This document shows, piece after piece, positions 8,657 through 17,002 of a stretch of DNA of 64,000 bases. Within the stretch, counting starts at the first letter, position 1, and the number at the start of each line of letters is the position of its first letter. Under the pieces are notes generated by a model. That model saw nothing but the letters and a program-made list of their open reading frames with translations, did no database searches and was not told the origin of the DNA. The position numbers and the translations under genes are program-made. Source of the DNA: Rhodoferax antarcticus ANT.BR (lineage in GTDB: Bacteria; Pseudomonadota; Gammaproteobacteria; Burkholderiales; Burkholderiaceae_C); NCBI RefSeq assembly GCF_001938565.1, contig NZ_MSYM01000008.1:1-64000 (forward strand). Reading direction: 5' to 3'.

Positions 8657-8729
8657 AGACGGCGTCGCATGATGACCCTGTCGCTGGCCATTCGTAACCT
8701 GCTGCGCAACCGGCGCCGCTCGCTGGCCA
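7956..8729 (+). repeat. Right copy of the 774-bp direct duplication
   Basis: Ungapped match to bases 1-774, with two silent differences noticed. The match ends within a GGCCA word inside the permease gene. The right copy then jumps to ATTGGGTCGACCTCC, which corresponds to ATTGGCTCCACCTCC a little further along the left copy. This is a short deletion between GGCCA repeats. Confidence 0.95.
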
Positions 8730-8884
8730 TTGGGTCGACCTCCCTCTGGAATCAGGGCACTTGTTGGCCCCTTTTTCCCAACCGAAGCGGTGACCAAATC
8801 CTTGCCGAGCTGGCACTGGTTAAAGTAATAGTTGACGCCAGACCCCAGTGTTGTATCTTCTTCAACAGCCCGGCTTCACTGTAG
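8669..8884 (+). pseudogene. 5' relic of an ABC permease gene
   Basis: It begins as the permease at 714 (MMTLSLAIRNLLRNRRRS), then skips about eight codons between two GGCCA words, keeps AIGSTS, and from about 8745 runs into unrelated sequence. The remaining ~45 codons to the stop at 8884 encode no membrane segment or FtsX motif. The unit that contains the intact ATPase, LolA-like and barrel genes has therefore lost its own permease. Confidence 0.85.
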
Positions 8885-8905
8885 CCACAAGACGTAAGGC
8901 ACGAC

Positions 8906-9346
8906 ATGAGCGACAAAGCGCCAGACAACACGCCTCACCAAGGCCCCGTGGCCATCCTGATGCGGGTTGAAACAACCTACCTCATGTTATCGGTGAGCGT
9001 GCCCGTGATCCAAGGCGTGGATATTCTGGTGCGTCCTGCCTGCTTCGCCGTGCTGCTTGGGCCCTCAGGCAACGGCAAAACCACCCTGTTGAACCTGTTT
9101 GGCTGCATTGACAGGCCAGATGCGGGCGAGGTGATGTTGGCAGGCTGCATGCCAGTGCTCCGCGCCCACGAAAAAATCCAATACCCGCTGTTGCTGACCG
9201 GTGCGATAGAAAAAAACCGCGCCGACCGGGTACCCAAGCTGCTAGAAGCCGTAGGGCTGGCCGACAAAGCGGCCGACGGCACCATTTTTCTAAAAGTTAA
9301 CCTGACACAGAACACTCGCCGCAAAGGCGTGGTGACAGCAGCATGA
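8906..9346 (+). pseudogene. Internally deleted ABC ATPase
   Basis: A 146-residue frame homologous to the 245-residue ATPase at 5870. The N-terminal 80 residues align fully, including Walker A GPSGNGKTT. About 27 residues with the Q-loop are missing after AGC. About 76 residues with the LSGGQ signature, Walker B and the H-loop are missing after EAVGLAD, where the text resumes at KAADGTIFLK. Both deletions keep the frame, and the second lies between GGCCGAC-like words. It cannot hydrolyse ATP in the normal way. It still overlaps the ATG of the intact permease at 9343 by four bases, so it may survive as a translational leader. Confidence 0.85.
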
Positions 9347-10740
9347 TGACGCTTGCTCTGGCTGTTCGCAATCTGTTGCGAAACCGGCGTCGGTCTATAT
9401 CGACCCTGCTGGCGATAGCCATCGGCTCCACGTCGATACTTTTGTTTGGTGGCTACAGCACCAATATCAACTATTCCATGCAAACAGCCTATGTACAAAC
9501 AGGCGGCCACCTGCAAATTCAGCACCGAGATTTTTATCTCTATGGAAGCGGCAATCCTGCGGCTTACGGCATCGCAGACTACACCAAGTTGTTGGCAGCT
9601 ATCGAGAATGATGCCGTATTGAAGACCATGGTACTCGTGGCAACACCTACACTTCAATTTGGTGGCATCGCAGGCAATTCAACTGCAGGGGTTTCACGCA
9701 CCGTGATTGGCAACGGCTTCATAGCGAAGGACGTCAATCGCATGCGACTCTGGAATGACTTCAACATGCGATCAGGCTATCCAGTATCTGCACTTGAAGG
9801 CTCTGCGGCCGACGCAGTCATCATTGGGACTGGTCTGGCCCGGGTACTCCAGCTATGTGATGCGTTGAAAATTGCCCGTTGTCCCAAGCCAGAGAAAGAA
9901 CAAACCACAGAGGGCGCCGCGTTACCGGATGATGTCGCGCAACTGGTCCTGCTAGATACGCCGACGGTGGCCAATGCCCAAGTCGTCAACCCGCGAAAAA
10001 TTGACCTGCTGGTAGGAACTGCTCGGGGAGCACCCAATGTGGCGTCACTCGAAGTCATCCGCGCGGAAGACCAAGGGTTCAAAGAACTCGACGAGGTCTA
10101 CATGATGATGCATCTTGCACAGACACAAAAACTTGTTTACGGTAATTCTCCGCCCGAGGTGACTTCGATCATTTTGCAGCTTCGCCACACCGATGAAATC
10201 CCAGTGGCAATAGAGCGCTTGGCACCCATATTAGCGAGCTTTTCTGTCAATCAGCCTTTGGCCGTGCTGGACTTTCGGACGCTTTACCCGTTCTACCTAC
10301 AGTCCATGAATTTGTTTGACACCATTTTTGGTTTTATTTTCACGCTGATCGGTGCCATTGTGTTGTTCACTGTGAGTAACACGATGAATGCAGCGGTTGT
10401 AGAGAGGACGACTGAAATTGGAACTTTGCGCGCAATCGGATTACGACGCTTGGGCATTCAGAATTTGTTTGTCACTGAGGGAGCTTTGTTGGGTTTTGCG
10501 GGCGCATTGCTTGGTGCTGTGTTAGCGCTGTCGCTGGCAGCGTTGGTCAATTCGATGAACTTGACCTGGCTGCCTCCTGGCGGGGTTGAACCTCTTCCAT
10601 TGACGCTTATCGTTTGGGGTCAAACCGGGAAAATACTTGGCACCACCTTTGGCCTGCTCTGCGTTGCCATTTTGTCCGCCTGGTGGCCAGCGTACCGAGC
10701 TTCACGGCTAAACGTTGTGGATGCATTGCGTCACGTTTAG
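9343..10740 (+). CDS. FtsX/MacB-type ABC transporter permease (third unit)
   Basis: A 465-residue permease with the same length and architecture as the one at 714: Arg-rich start, one N-terminal helix, a large periplasmic domain, three C-terminal helices, the FtsX loop EIGTLRAIGLRR and terminal VDALRHV. It is clearly more diverged from the left copy than the 774-bp duplication is, so this unit is older. Its start overlaps the truncated ATPase. With no ATPase signature in its own unit, it would need the ATPase at 5870 in trans. Confidence 0.9.
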   Translation: MMTLALAVRNLLRNRRRSISTLLAIAIGSTSILLFGGYSTNINYSMQTAYVQTGGHLQIQHRDFYLYGSGNPAAYGIADYTKLLAAIENDAVLKTMVLVATPTLQFGGIAGNSTAGVSRTVIGNGFIAKDVNRMRLWNDFNMRSGYPVSALEGSAADAVIIGTGLARVLQLCDALKIARCPKPEKEQTTEGAALPDDVAQLVLLDTPTVANAQVVNPRKIDLLVGTARGAPNVASLEVIRAEDQGFKELDEVYMMMHLAQTQKLVYGNSPPEVTSIILQLRHTDEIPVAIERLAPILASFSVNQPLAVLDFRTLYPFYLQSMNLFDTIFGFIFTLIGAIVLFTVSNTMNAAVVERTTEIGTLRAIGLRRLGIQNLFVTEGALLGFAGALLGAVLALSLAALVNSMNLTWLPPGGVEPLPLTLIVWGQTGKILGTTFGLLCVAILSAWWPAYRASRLNVVDALRHV

Positions 10741-10861
10741 CCGCCAGCATTCTGATTGCTGCGCTAGGGCACATCCAAACCTGTCGGAAAAACTTACAGC
10801 CGCCAGCCAAAAAGCAGCTGTGATTTCTTTAAATCTATGATTTTAAAAGAGATTTAATTCA

Positions 10862-10877
10862 TGGCACGGCTATTGCT
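10862..10877 (+). promoter_or_regulatory. Sigma-54 (RpoN) promoter
   Basis: TGGCACGGCTATTGCT matches the sigma-54 consensus TGGCACG-N4-TTGCW at every fixed position, with the -24 GG and -12 GC at the right spacing. Transcription should start about 12 bases after the -12 element, some 65 bases before the PEP-CTERM gene. In XrtA-containing bacteria a PrsK/PrsR two-component pair with an RpoN-dependent regulator is known to drive PEP-CTERM genes. Neither regulator gene is in this window. Confidence 0.85.
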
Positions 10878-10954
10878 TTAGTTTGAATGTAGTCCTTAAT
10901 TCACATTTTTTCTTTATCTCTATTTAAAGAAAAATTCCCAACCAGGAGAACCCC

Positions 10955-11890
10955 ATGAAAAAGTCCCTTACCAAATCGGTCATCGCTGCGGCACTGGCAT
11001 TGCCAGCCCTGGCATTTGCAGGCGCCACTCCCATCACATTTGACGTGAATGGTGCCGCTGCTGGGGGTGCCTACTCTATCGACGTGCTGGACTGGGCCCC
11101 TGGTAATGCGTTGGCGGTGGGTGGTGCGCCATTCGGCGGCACACTTGGTGTTGGATATCAGACACAGTTGCTGTACCAAGCCAATTTTTCAGCGGCAAGT
11201 TTGAATGGCACCAATGTTGTTGCAGCTGGGATTAACAGTCAGCATTTCAGCGTCGTAGCCGGTGTTAAAGAGAAGGTCGCAGCGACTGGTCCAGGCAGCG
11301 TGCAGTTCACAATGGATGACGTGGCAGCGCTTTCATCGACAAATTTCTTTTATATGTATGCAAATGGTTTGACCGCCGGCAACAACCTGACAGGAAAGGG
11401 GTTTACTGCTGGCACCATGATTATGAGCGGCTACATCACGTCAATTAACAGCAGCAACTACTCCACGTTAGGTGATGTTGGTAATCTTGACAACTTTGGA
11501 GCCAACGACTACGTTGGAATTCAAAGTTTGATCGGTTCCGGATCGACAGATCTCACGGCGCGAATCAACTTCGCAGATGCAAATTATTTTCCTGACCTGA
11601 ATCTTGCCTCAATGGTATTCGCGTTCTCCAACACCAGTCAGGTGACGCCTTTCGCTCAGGTAAACCCATCTGCGGCTTTTAGCTCTGATGGTATCCTTAA
11701 CGGCAATTTGGCAAGCAACATTGGCTTGGTTAACGGTGCTAATTTCACTTCTCAACAAGCATACAACTTCCAGTTCCAGGCTGATGGCAATTCGTCATTC
11801 TCCGTGCCGGAACCAGACAGCTTGGCATTGTTCGGTTTGGCACTTGGCTTCGCTGGTTTGTTGGGTCGTCGCCGCGCTAAAAAAGCTTGA
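10955..11890 (+). CDS. PEP-CTERM sorting domain protein (exosortase substrate)
   Basis: A 311-residue secreted protein. It has an N-terminal signal peptide (MKKSLTKSVIAAALALPALA), a Gly/Asn/Ser-rich body without Cys, and a C-terminal PEP-CTERM tail: VPEPDSLALFGLALGFAGLL followed by GRRRA. Exosortase A recognises the PEP motif, removes the tail and releases or attaches the protein at the cell surface or matrix. An AGGAG ribosome site precedes the ATG, with a sigma-54 promoter upstream and a strong terminator downstream, so it is a single-gene transcript. It is the only PEP-CTERM protein I find in the window. Confidence 0.93.
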   Translation: MKKSLTKSVIAAALALPALAFAGATPITFDVNGAAAGGAYSIDVLDWAPGNALAVGGAPFGGTLGVGYQTQLLYQANFSAASLNGTNVVAAGINSQHFSVVAGVKEKVAATGPGSVQFTMDDVAALSSTNFFYMYANGLTAGNNLTGKGFTAGTMIMSGYITSINSSNYSTLGDVGNLDNFGANDYVGIQSLIGSGSTDLTARINFADANYFPDLNLASMVFAFSNTSQVTPFAQVNPSAAFSSDGILNGNLASNIGLVNGANFTSQQAYNFQFQADGNSSFSVPEPDSLALFGLALGFAGLLGRRRAKKA

Positions 11891-11931
11891 GACAATCCCA
11901 AGTGCTAAGATTTCTAGGACTGTGATCAGCT

Positions 11932-11960
11932 GAAAAAGGGCCCTTTGGGCCCTTTTTCTT
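11932..11960 (+). terminator. Rho-independent terminator of the PEP-CTERM gene
   Basis: AAAAAGGGCCC-TTTG-GGGCCCTTTTT-like stem-loop followed by a T-rich run (CTTTTTC). It lies about 45 bases after the stop codon and is the clearest intrinsic terminator in the window. Confidence 0.9.
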
Positions 11961-12068
11961 TTTCTGGGATGAAGAGTGTCAGACTTTTTTACAACTATCA
12001 TTTGCATAAGACGCCACCGGTCACGACGGTTTTTAGCCTGATCACCAGCAATTGGGGGATTGATTGCC

Positions 12069-13769
12069 TTGAACACGATCACTAGCAAGCCAGCAGATCC
12101 AACCCAAACGCTGTGGGATGTCATCATTGTTGGCACTGGCGTTGGCGGTGGCACTTTGGGGTACGCCCTTGCCAAAGCGGGTAAGAGCGTGCTGTTTTGT
12201 GAGCGCGGATCCAATAATCTGGCCCGGTCTGGAACACTGACAGCCAATTATGCAGAGCAATTTGGGCAGGAGCCAGGGGCTGTTCTCACAACAGAATCAG
12301 CAGATTTACTGGCAAACACCGGGCGATTCAATGAAGTCGTGGTTGATGAGTCGGGAACACACACTCGGCGCTTTGTTCCTTTTGTAGGCTCCGGTAGCGG
12401 TGGATCAAGCGCTTTGTATGGCATGGCCTTCGAACGCTTTGCCGAATCAGACTTTGCGCCGGGCATTAGTCATCCAAATAATCCAGAGTCGTCACTTGAA
12501 GCGGCGTGGCCTGTTGGCTACGATGCTTTCAGCACTTATTACAGTGCTGCTGAAAATTTGTACCGTGTCCACGGGACGCAAGATCCGTTGAGTGCAGGAG
12601 CACAACGTTCGCGCAGCTTGCTTCAGCCGCCCGCCCTGACACCAGCGATAGCCAAACTTTGCGATCATTTCTCCGCGGGGGGGTTGCACCCCTATCAACT
12701 GCCTCTGGCTTGTGATTACGTTGCGGATTGCCAATGTTGCCAAGGGTTCTTGTGTGACAAAAATTGCAAAAACGACAGTTCGCGGGTGTGCGTCCAGCCA
12801 GCAATACAGAATTTTGGAGCGGTCATGCTAGACAACTGTCGTGTCGTACGTATTCATGCTGACAAGGCGCGCGTGAACAGACTTGCCTGCAAATGGCATG
12901 GCAGAGACATTCTGTTACGAGGAAAGCAGATTGTGCTCGCAGCTGGGGCGCTTCAGACACCCAATCTTTTGTTGCGTTCTGTATCAATTGATTGGCCAAA
13001 CGGGGTTGCCAACAGTTCTGGAATGGTCGGCCGAAATCTGATGCGCCATTGCATCGATATCTATCTTATTCAGACCAGTCGGTCTGACCGAGGTCGAAGT
13101 TTTGACAACCGGTTCAAGGAGTTTGCGTTCAATGATTTCTATTGTGTTGACGGCGTCAAGTTAGGTTCAGTGCAGTCTTTCGGTCGCCTGCCTCCGGGTC
13201 AAATGCTTTTTGGTTCTTTGAAGCAAGATATTAAAGACGGACCCGTGCCGTGGATGGCAGGCGCATTCGGCTTGACTATCGCAGTGTTTCAGCCGTTTTT
13301 GCAGCGTATGGTCGATCAGTCTATTGCCATTGCAACCACGATGGAGGACTTGCCATATTTGCACAACCGAGTTTTGCCAGCACTCGACGATGCACCAGAA
13401 GCGGTACGTATTTCATACAACTTGCACGACTCAGAAAAAAAACGCGTCGCGCTTTTCAGGAAAATGATGGCCAGAACATTAAAGTCACTTCACTGGCGAC
13501 TGATCAAGCAGGCCGAAAATAACCAACGCATTGCTCACGTTTGCGGAACTTGCCGTTTTGGACAAGACCCCCAAACCAGCGTTCTGGACCCCAATAACCG
13601 CTGTCATGATCTAGAAAACTTGTACGTGGTGGACAGCTCGTTTTTTCCTTCAAGCGGCGGCACCAATCCAGGGCTCACCATTGCTGCAAACGCGCTGCGT
13701 GTTGCAGACCACATGCTGAGTTCGTATCCAGCGCTTCAACATACGGGACCGATCAGACATGAAGCTTGA
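12069..13769 (+). CDS. GMC family FAD-dependent oxidoreductase
   Basis: A flavoenzyme of the glucose-methanol-choline type, about 566 residues. The N-terminal dinucleotide-binding motif is VIIVGTGVGGGTLGYALAKAG. A C-terminal block HVCGTCRFG...NLYVVDSSFFPSSGGTNPGLTIAA carries the conserved catalytic region. Cys-rich stretches (DCQCCQGFLCDKNC) in the middle are unusual for the family. I prefer the TTG at 12069 (MNTITSK) because a GGGGGA site lies about ten bases before it; the TTG at 12060 is also open. The downstream SDR gene overlaps by 11 bases. The substrate is probably an alcohol or sterol-like compound and cannot be deduced. Confidence 0.85.
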   Translation: MNTITSKPADPTQTLWDVIIVGTGVGGGTLGYALAKAGKSVLFCERGSNNLARSGTLTANYAEQFGQEPGAVLTTESADLLANTGRFNEVVVDESGTHTRRFVPFVGSGSGGSSALYGMAFERFAESDFAPGISHPNNPESSLEAAWPVGYDAFSTYYSAAENLYRVHGTQDPLSAGAQRSRSLLQPPALTPAIAKLCDHFSAGGLHPYQLPLACDYVADCQCCQGFLCDKNCKNDSSRVCVQPAIQNFGAVMLDNCRVVRIHADKARVNRLACKWHGRDILLRGKQIVLAAGALQTPNLLLRSVSIDWPNGVANSSGMVGRNLMRHCIDIYLIQTSRSDRGRSFDNRFKEFAFNDFYCVDGVKLGSVQSFGRLPPGQMLFGSLKQDIKDGPVPWMAGAFGLTIAVFQPFLQRMVDQSIAIATTMEDLPYLHNRVLPALDDAPEAVRISYNLHDSEKKRVALFRKMMARTLKSLHWRLIKQAENNQRIAHVCGTCRFGQDPQTSVLDPNNRCHDLENLYVVDSSFFPSSGGTNPGLTIAANALRVADHMLSSYPALQHTGPIRHEA

Positions 13770-14559
13770 AGATTTTCGGGGCGACTGGGCGCTGGTGACA
13801 GGTGCTTCGTCAGGCATCGGAGCTGAGTTTTGCCGCCAATTGGCGAGTGCCGGCGTCAACTTGGTTATGGTCGCTCGACGCAAGCCGTTGCTAGATGATT
13901 TGTCAGCATCACTGACACGACAGTTTGGCATTAAAACCCTGGTATTGCGCATTGACCTTAGTGATCACGGTAGCGCTTCGCTTGTCAAGGCGGCAACTAC
14001 ACAGGCATCTATACGTATCAGGGTGCTGATAAACAACGCGGCATTTGGCCCATGGGGTAGTTTTGAAAAGACTTCCGTCCAGACCTACGAGCGGATGCTG
14101 CAACTTATCACGGCAACACCCGTTTCGCTTTGCCACCTGTACTTGGATGACTTGTCTTCATTCCCAAACAGCACTGTGATCAATCTATCCTCTCCGGCGG
14201 CCTTGCAACCCGTACCCTACAAAGCGGTTTATTCTGGCGCCAAATCCTGCCTGCACAACTTCAGCCTGGCTCTACACGGTGAATGGCAGTCCAGAGGCAT
14301 CTTGGTGCAAACCCTACTACCTGGACCCACTGCGACTGAGTTAGACCATATTGGGGGGGCTTACACCAGTGAATTGGGCGAAGAACGCCGCCCGACGTCG
14401 GAAATTGTGACTAAGTCGCTGTCAGCGTTACACACCGGAGCCCCGTTTGTGACGACCAACAAGGGGACGTACAAGCAACGCCTGTTTGCCGGCATTGCAC
14501 CGCACAAAATGATCATTCGCGAAGTCAAGCGGATGTTTCAGGCGCCACCGGGTCGCTAG
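13759..14559 (+). CDS. Short-chain dehydrogenase/reductase (SDR)
   Basis: A 266-residue classical SDR. It has cofactor motif TGASSGIG near residue 16, the NNAAFG stabilising motif near residue 93, and a catalytic Ser with YSGAK (Tyr-x-x-x-Lys) further on. Arg residues just after the second strand (VARRK) suggest NADP(H). It overlaps the GMC oxidoreductase gene by 11 bases, so the pair forms an operon and probably acts on successive oxidation states of one metabolite. It converges on the glycosyltransferase gene at 14630. Confidence 0.88.
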   Translation: MKLEDFRGDWALVTGASSGIGAEFCRQLASAGVNLVMVARRKPLLDDLSASLTRQFGIKTLVLRIDLSDHGSASLVKAATTQASIRIRVLINNAAFGPWGSFEKTSVQTYERMLQLITATPVSLCHLYLDDLSSFPNSTVINLSSPAALQPVPYKAVYSGAKSCLHNFSLALHGEWQSRGILVQTLLPGPTATELDHIGGAYTSELGEERRPTSEIVTKSLSALHTGAPFVTTNKGTYKQRLFAGIAPHKMIIREVKRMFQAPPGR

Positions 14560-14629
14560 AGTCACGACAACCCGATTCAAAAGTTCAATTGAAACGGCGC
14601 AACCGGCAGCCGAGTCTGTGAGGCTTTTT

Positions 14630-15835
14630 TCAGCAGACTTTGTCGACAAAATGGCAAAATAATTTGCCACAGTCAAAGTCAGAGAACGACTTTGCCAACT
14701 GTTTTGCTTGATGACGACGCTCTGGCTCAGAAATCAGTCGGGTGACTGCGTCTTGAACAGAATGCTTTCGCACACGATCCGCTCGAATAATCTCACCCGC
14801 ACCGCTGCAAATCACAGCGGCCATGTTCATGAATTGATCCATATTGCTGGGGATACCCAACACGGGAACACCACATGCCAAAGCTTGTTGACTGGTTGGA
14901 CTGCCACCATTGCAGATAACGAGATTAGACCTTGCAGCAGCCTCACACCCAGGCAGGTAATCCGCCGTAAAAAGATTTGGCGGCGCGATACCAGGCAGTG
15001 GAGCACCGGCGGTTGAAGCCATCACCGTCACTGGCAGGCTTGCCAAGGCATCAACCACCAGTTGCATCACATTGGGTGAGCCCGAACTTCCCAAAGTAAG
15101 GTAAACGATGGGCCTGCTTGCTGGAAGTTGATTCCACCAAACCGGATCGGTAACGGGCGGCGACCACAGAACTGGACCTAAAAAATGGTGTCTATCAGGC
15201 ATGGACTCCATCGGAAACATCTTGGGACAATCGGCATACAAGCTGAAATCCGCGTCGGTGTAAAGCCACCGCAGATCAGGCTCTATTGGCGTCAACCCAT
15301 ACTCTTTTCTCACCTGATTCAGTGGCTTGCAGTGCAAAGCAAAAGCCTTGCGCTTGAAAACGTCGAAAATAAACTGCGCCACTGGCAGAGGAAAATATCG
15401 CGTCAGCGGCAAAACCGGTAACGGATAGGACTTGTGACGACAAAAAGGACTCCAGTAAGCATTCGTGATTGCCGCGTAAGGGATCCCAACGATCCGCGCA
15501 CTCACAGAAAGTGACAGCCGAAAGTCACCCACGATCAGGTCAGGTTTCACACGATCAATGAGTTTTATATCTTCTTTCACATAGCTACGTAATGTTTCAG
15601 CGCTGTAAACCGGCTTTCCTAAAGCTAATTGATGAAGAAACTGCTCGCTACTGATACTGCCTAAAGGCAATACTTGCCAAGTTTGATTCAGCAAAAAGCG
15701 TTTGTAACGGTCATGACAGGCCATAACAGGTTCATGACCTGCATATTCCAGGCTTTTCGCCAGAACCATTGGCCGAGCCACGTGCGCAAGGGTCACAGCT
15801 TCTGAGAAGAACAATACCCGCCTTTTACGAATCAT
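14630..15835 (-). CDS. UGT/MGT-like glycosyltransferase (GT1 fold)
   Basis: A 401-residue GT-B enzyme resembling macrolide and zeaxanthin-type glycosyltransferases. The N-terminal half starts RRVLFFSEAVTLAHVARPMV. The donor-binding half has YLTLGSSGSPNV and ICNGGSPTSQQALACGVPVL, the family's nucleotide-sugar signature. Such enzymes usually glycosylate small lipophilic acceptors. The gene starts 11 bases inside the 3' end of the nitroreductase gene, so the two are co-transcribed leftward. Confidence 0.85.
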   Translation of the reverse strand: MIRKRRVLFFSEAVTLAHVARPMVLAKSLEYAGHEPVMACHDRYKRFLLNQTWQVLPLGSISSEQFLHQLALGKPVYSAETLRSYVKEDIKLIDRVKPDLIVGDFRLSLSVSARIVGIPYAAITNAYWSPFCRHKSYPLPVLPLTRYFPLPVAQFIFDVFKRKAFALHCKPLNQVRKEYGLTPIEPDLRWLYTDADFSLYADCPKMFPMESMPDRHHFLGPVLWSPPVTDPVWWNQLPASRPIVYLTLGSSGSPNVMQLVVDALASLPVTVMASTAGAPLPGIAPPNLFTADYLPGCEAAARSNLVICNGGSPTSQQALACGVPVLGIPSNMDQFMNMAAVICSGAGEIIRADRVRKHSVQDAVTRLISEPERRHQAKQLAKSFSDFDCGKLFCHFVDKVC

Positions 15836-16907
15836 TTCTCTCTTTCATCAGTTCAACCACATCGCGTCTGATCGACCGGCTAACAGGCATTCGGCAGGTA
15901 CCCACCCTGGCGAAAAAGCCAAAGGGATCCGCAGGCTGGCTGCCCACCAAACGCTCAAAGTCACTGGCCACAGCCAGCGACGCGTCAACCAGGCTGGCAT
16001 CCGACGAAAAGCGTCGGCCAGCGCGTGCATACCAGCGAAAGATTACTGGCGTCATCTGCGGCTGCAAATGCAGACCCTGCTGTGTCGCAGTGAGCCAGAG
16101 GCGCTGCACAGCCATACCCAAGCGCACCCAGTCTTCCAATTTTGTGGGTGCCTGTAAGGGCAGCACCAGAACATGCGCTGCACAGCGTAAGCCGGGCAGC
16201 AGATCGAGTTGTAGCCGCGGCGCAATCGTACCCATCAGGTAACGGTTGAAAAAATCGACCCGACTCCAGCTTTGCATCACCCACTTCATTAGCCGCGCGG
16301 TTACCGGGTCAACACCAACCGCCTCTTCGGGAATGCGGTCCTTGCTGAAGCGCGCGCCCCATTCGATGACGCTTTTGTGCACCGGGTAGGCTTCGGGGCA
16401 GATCAGGCGGATTTTGGCGCTACGCCAGAGCAAACTGGCCATCTGCCACCGCTCCTTCGTTGTTTCGAAAAGTTGCACCTCGTAATCGCCCCCTGCAGCG
16501 CTGATCAAAGCTATGCGCTGTGCTACGGTGAGCGGCACGGTTTGCATGGGACGACGCTGAACAATGCGATTCTGAATGCTGTCAAACAAGGGATCACGCG
16601 CCAAGCCAGCAACTGGTGTCAGTTGCACGGTGTAGACGGGGGCACGGTGATCCCCTTCGGATGCCACCGTCCAAGTCGCTAGTAGGCCAAAGCCAGTTGC
16701 AGCAATGCGCAGGGTTTCTAGCAAGGCGCCATGGGCGATGTGGCTGGGGTGGCCGTCAAAGTCATAAAGAACGTGATCCCGGGTGTCATAGCCGTGTACC
16801 CTGACCTGCAGGTCGTTCACGATCTCAAACCGCCACGGCTGGGTGTTGTCGCCACTCGGCGCCCAGCGTGCCAGATCAAGAATTTGGGCTAATGTCTCGC
16901 TACTCAT
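15825..16907 (-). CDS. Nitroreductase-family flavoprotein (Acg/MoeY-like)
   Basis: A 360-residue protein of the nitroreductase fold. The start LARWAPSGDNTQPWRFEIV is the FMN-binding motif (Arg/Ser plus SGDNTQPW). A second half carries the PLQAPT...GMAVQRLWLTATQQGL block typical of the family. The length is above the usual ~200 residues, as in Acg- or MoeY-like members. It is divergent from the ThiF-like gene at 17003, with only ~95 bases between starts. Because nitroreductase and ThiF domains are fused in mycobacterial MoeY, I infer a functional link. Reaction unknown. Confidence 0.82.
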   Translation of the reverse strand: MSSETLAQILDLARWAPSGDNTQPWRFEIVNDLQVRVHGYDTRDHVLYDFDGHPSHIAHGALLETLRIAATGFGLLATWTVASEGDHRAPVYTVQLTPVAGLARDPLFDSIQNRIVQRRPMQTVPLTVAQRIALISAAGGDYEVQLFETTKERWQMASLLWRSAKIRLICPEAYPVHKSVIEWGARFSKDRIPEEAVGVDPVTARLMKWVMQSWSRVDFFNRYLMGTIAPRLQLDLLPGLRCAAHVLVLPLQAPTKLEDWVRLGMAVQRLWLTATQQGLHLQPQMTPVIFRWYARAGRRFSSDASLVDASLAVASDFERLVGSQPADPFGFFARVGTCRMPVSRSIRRDVVELMKERNDS

Positions 16908-17002
16908 AACGAGCCACTATAAGGCCACACCCAGCAAGCGCTGGTTTTGGGGTCAAGCCCCATGCACAATGTCAGTGTCATGAATCTCTCCATATCAGTC
17001 AT

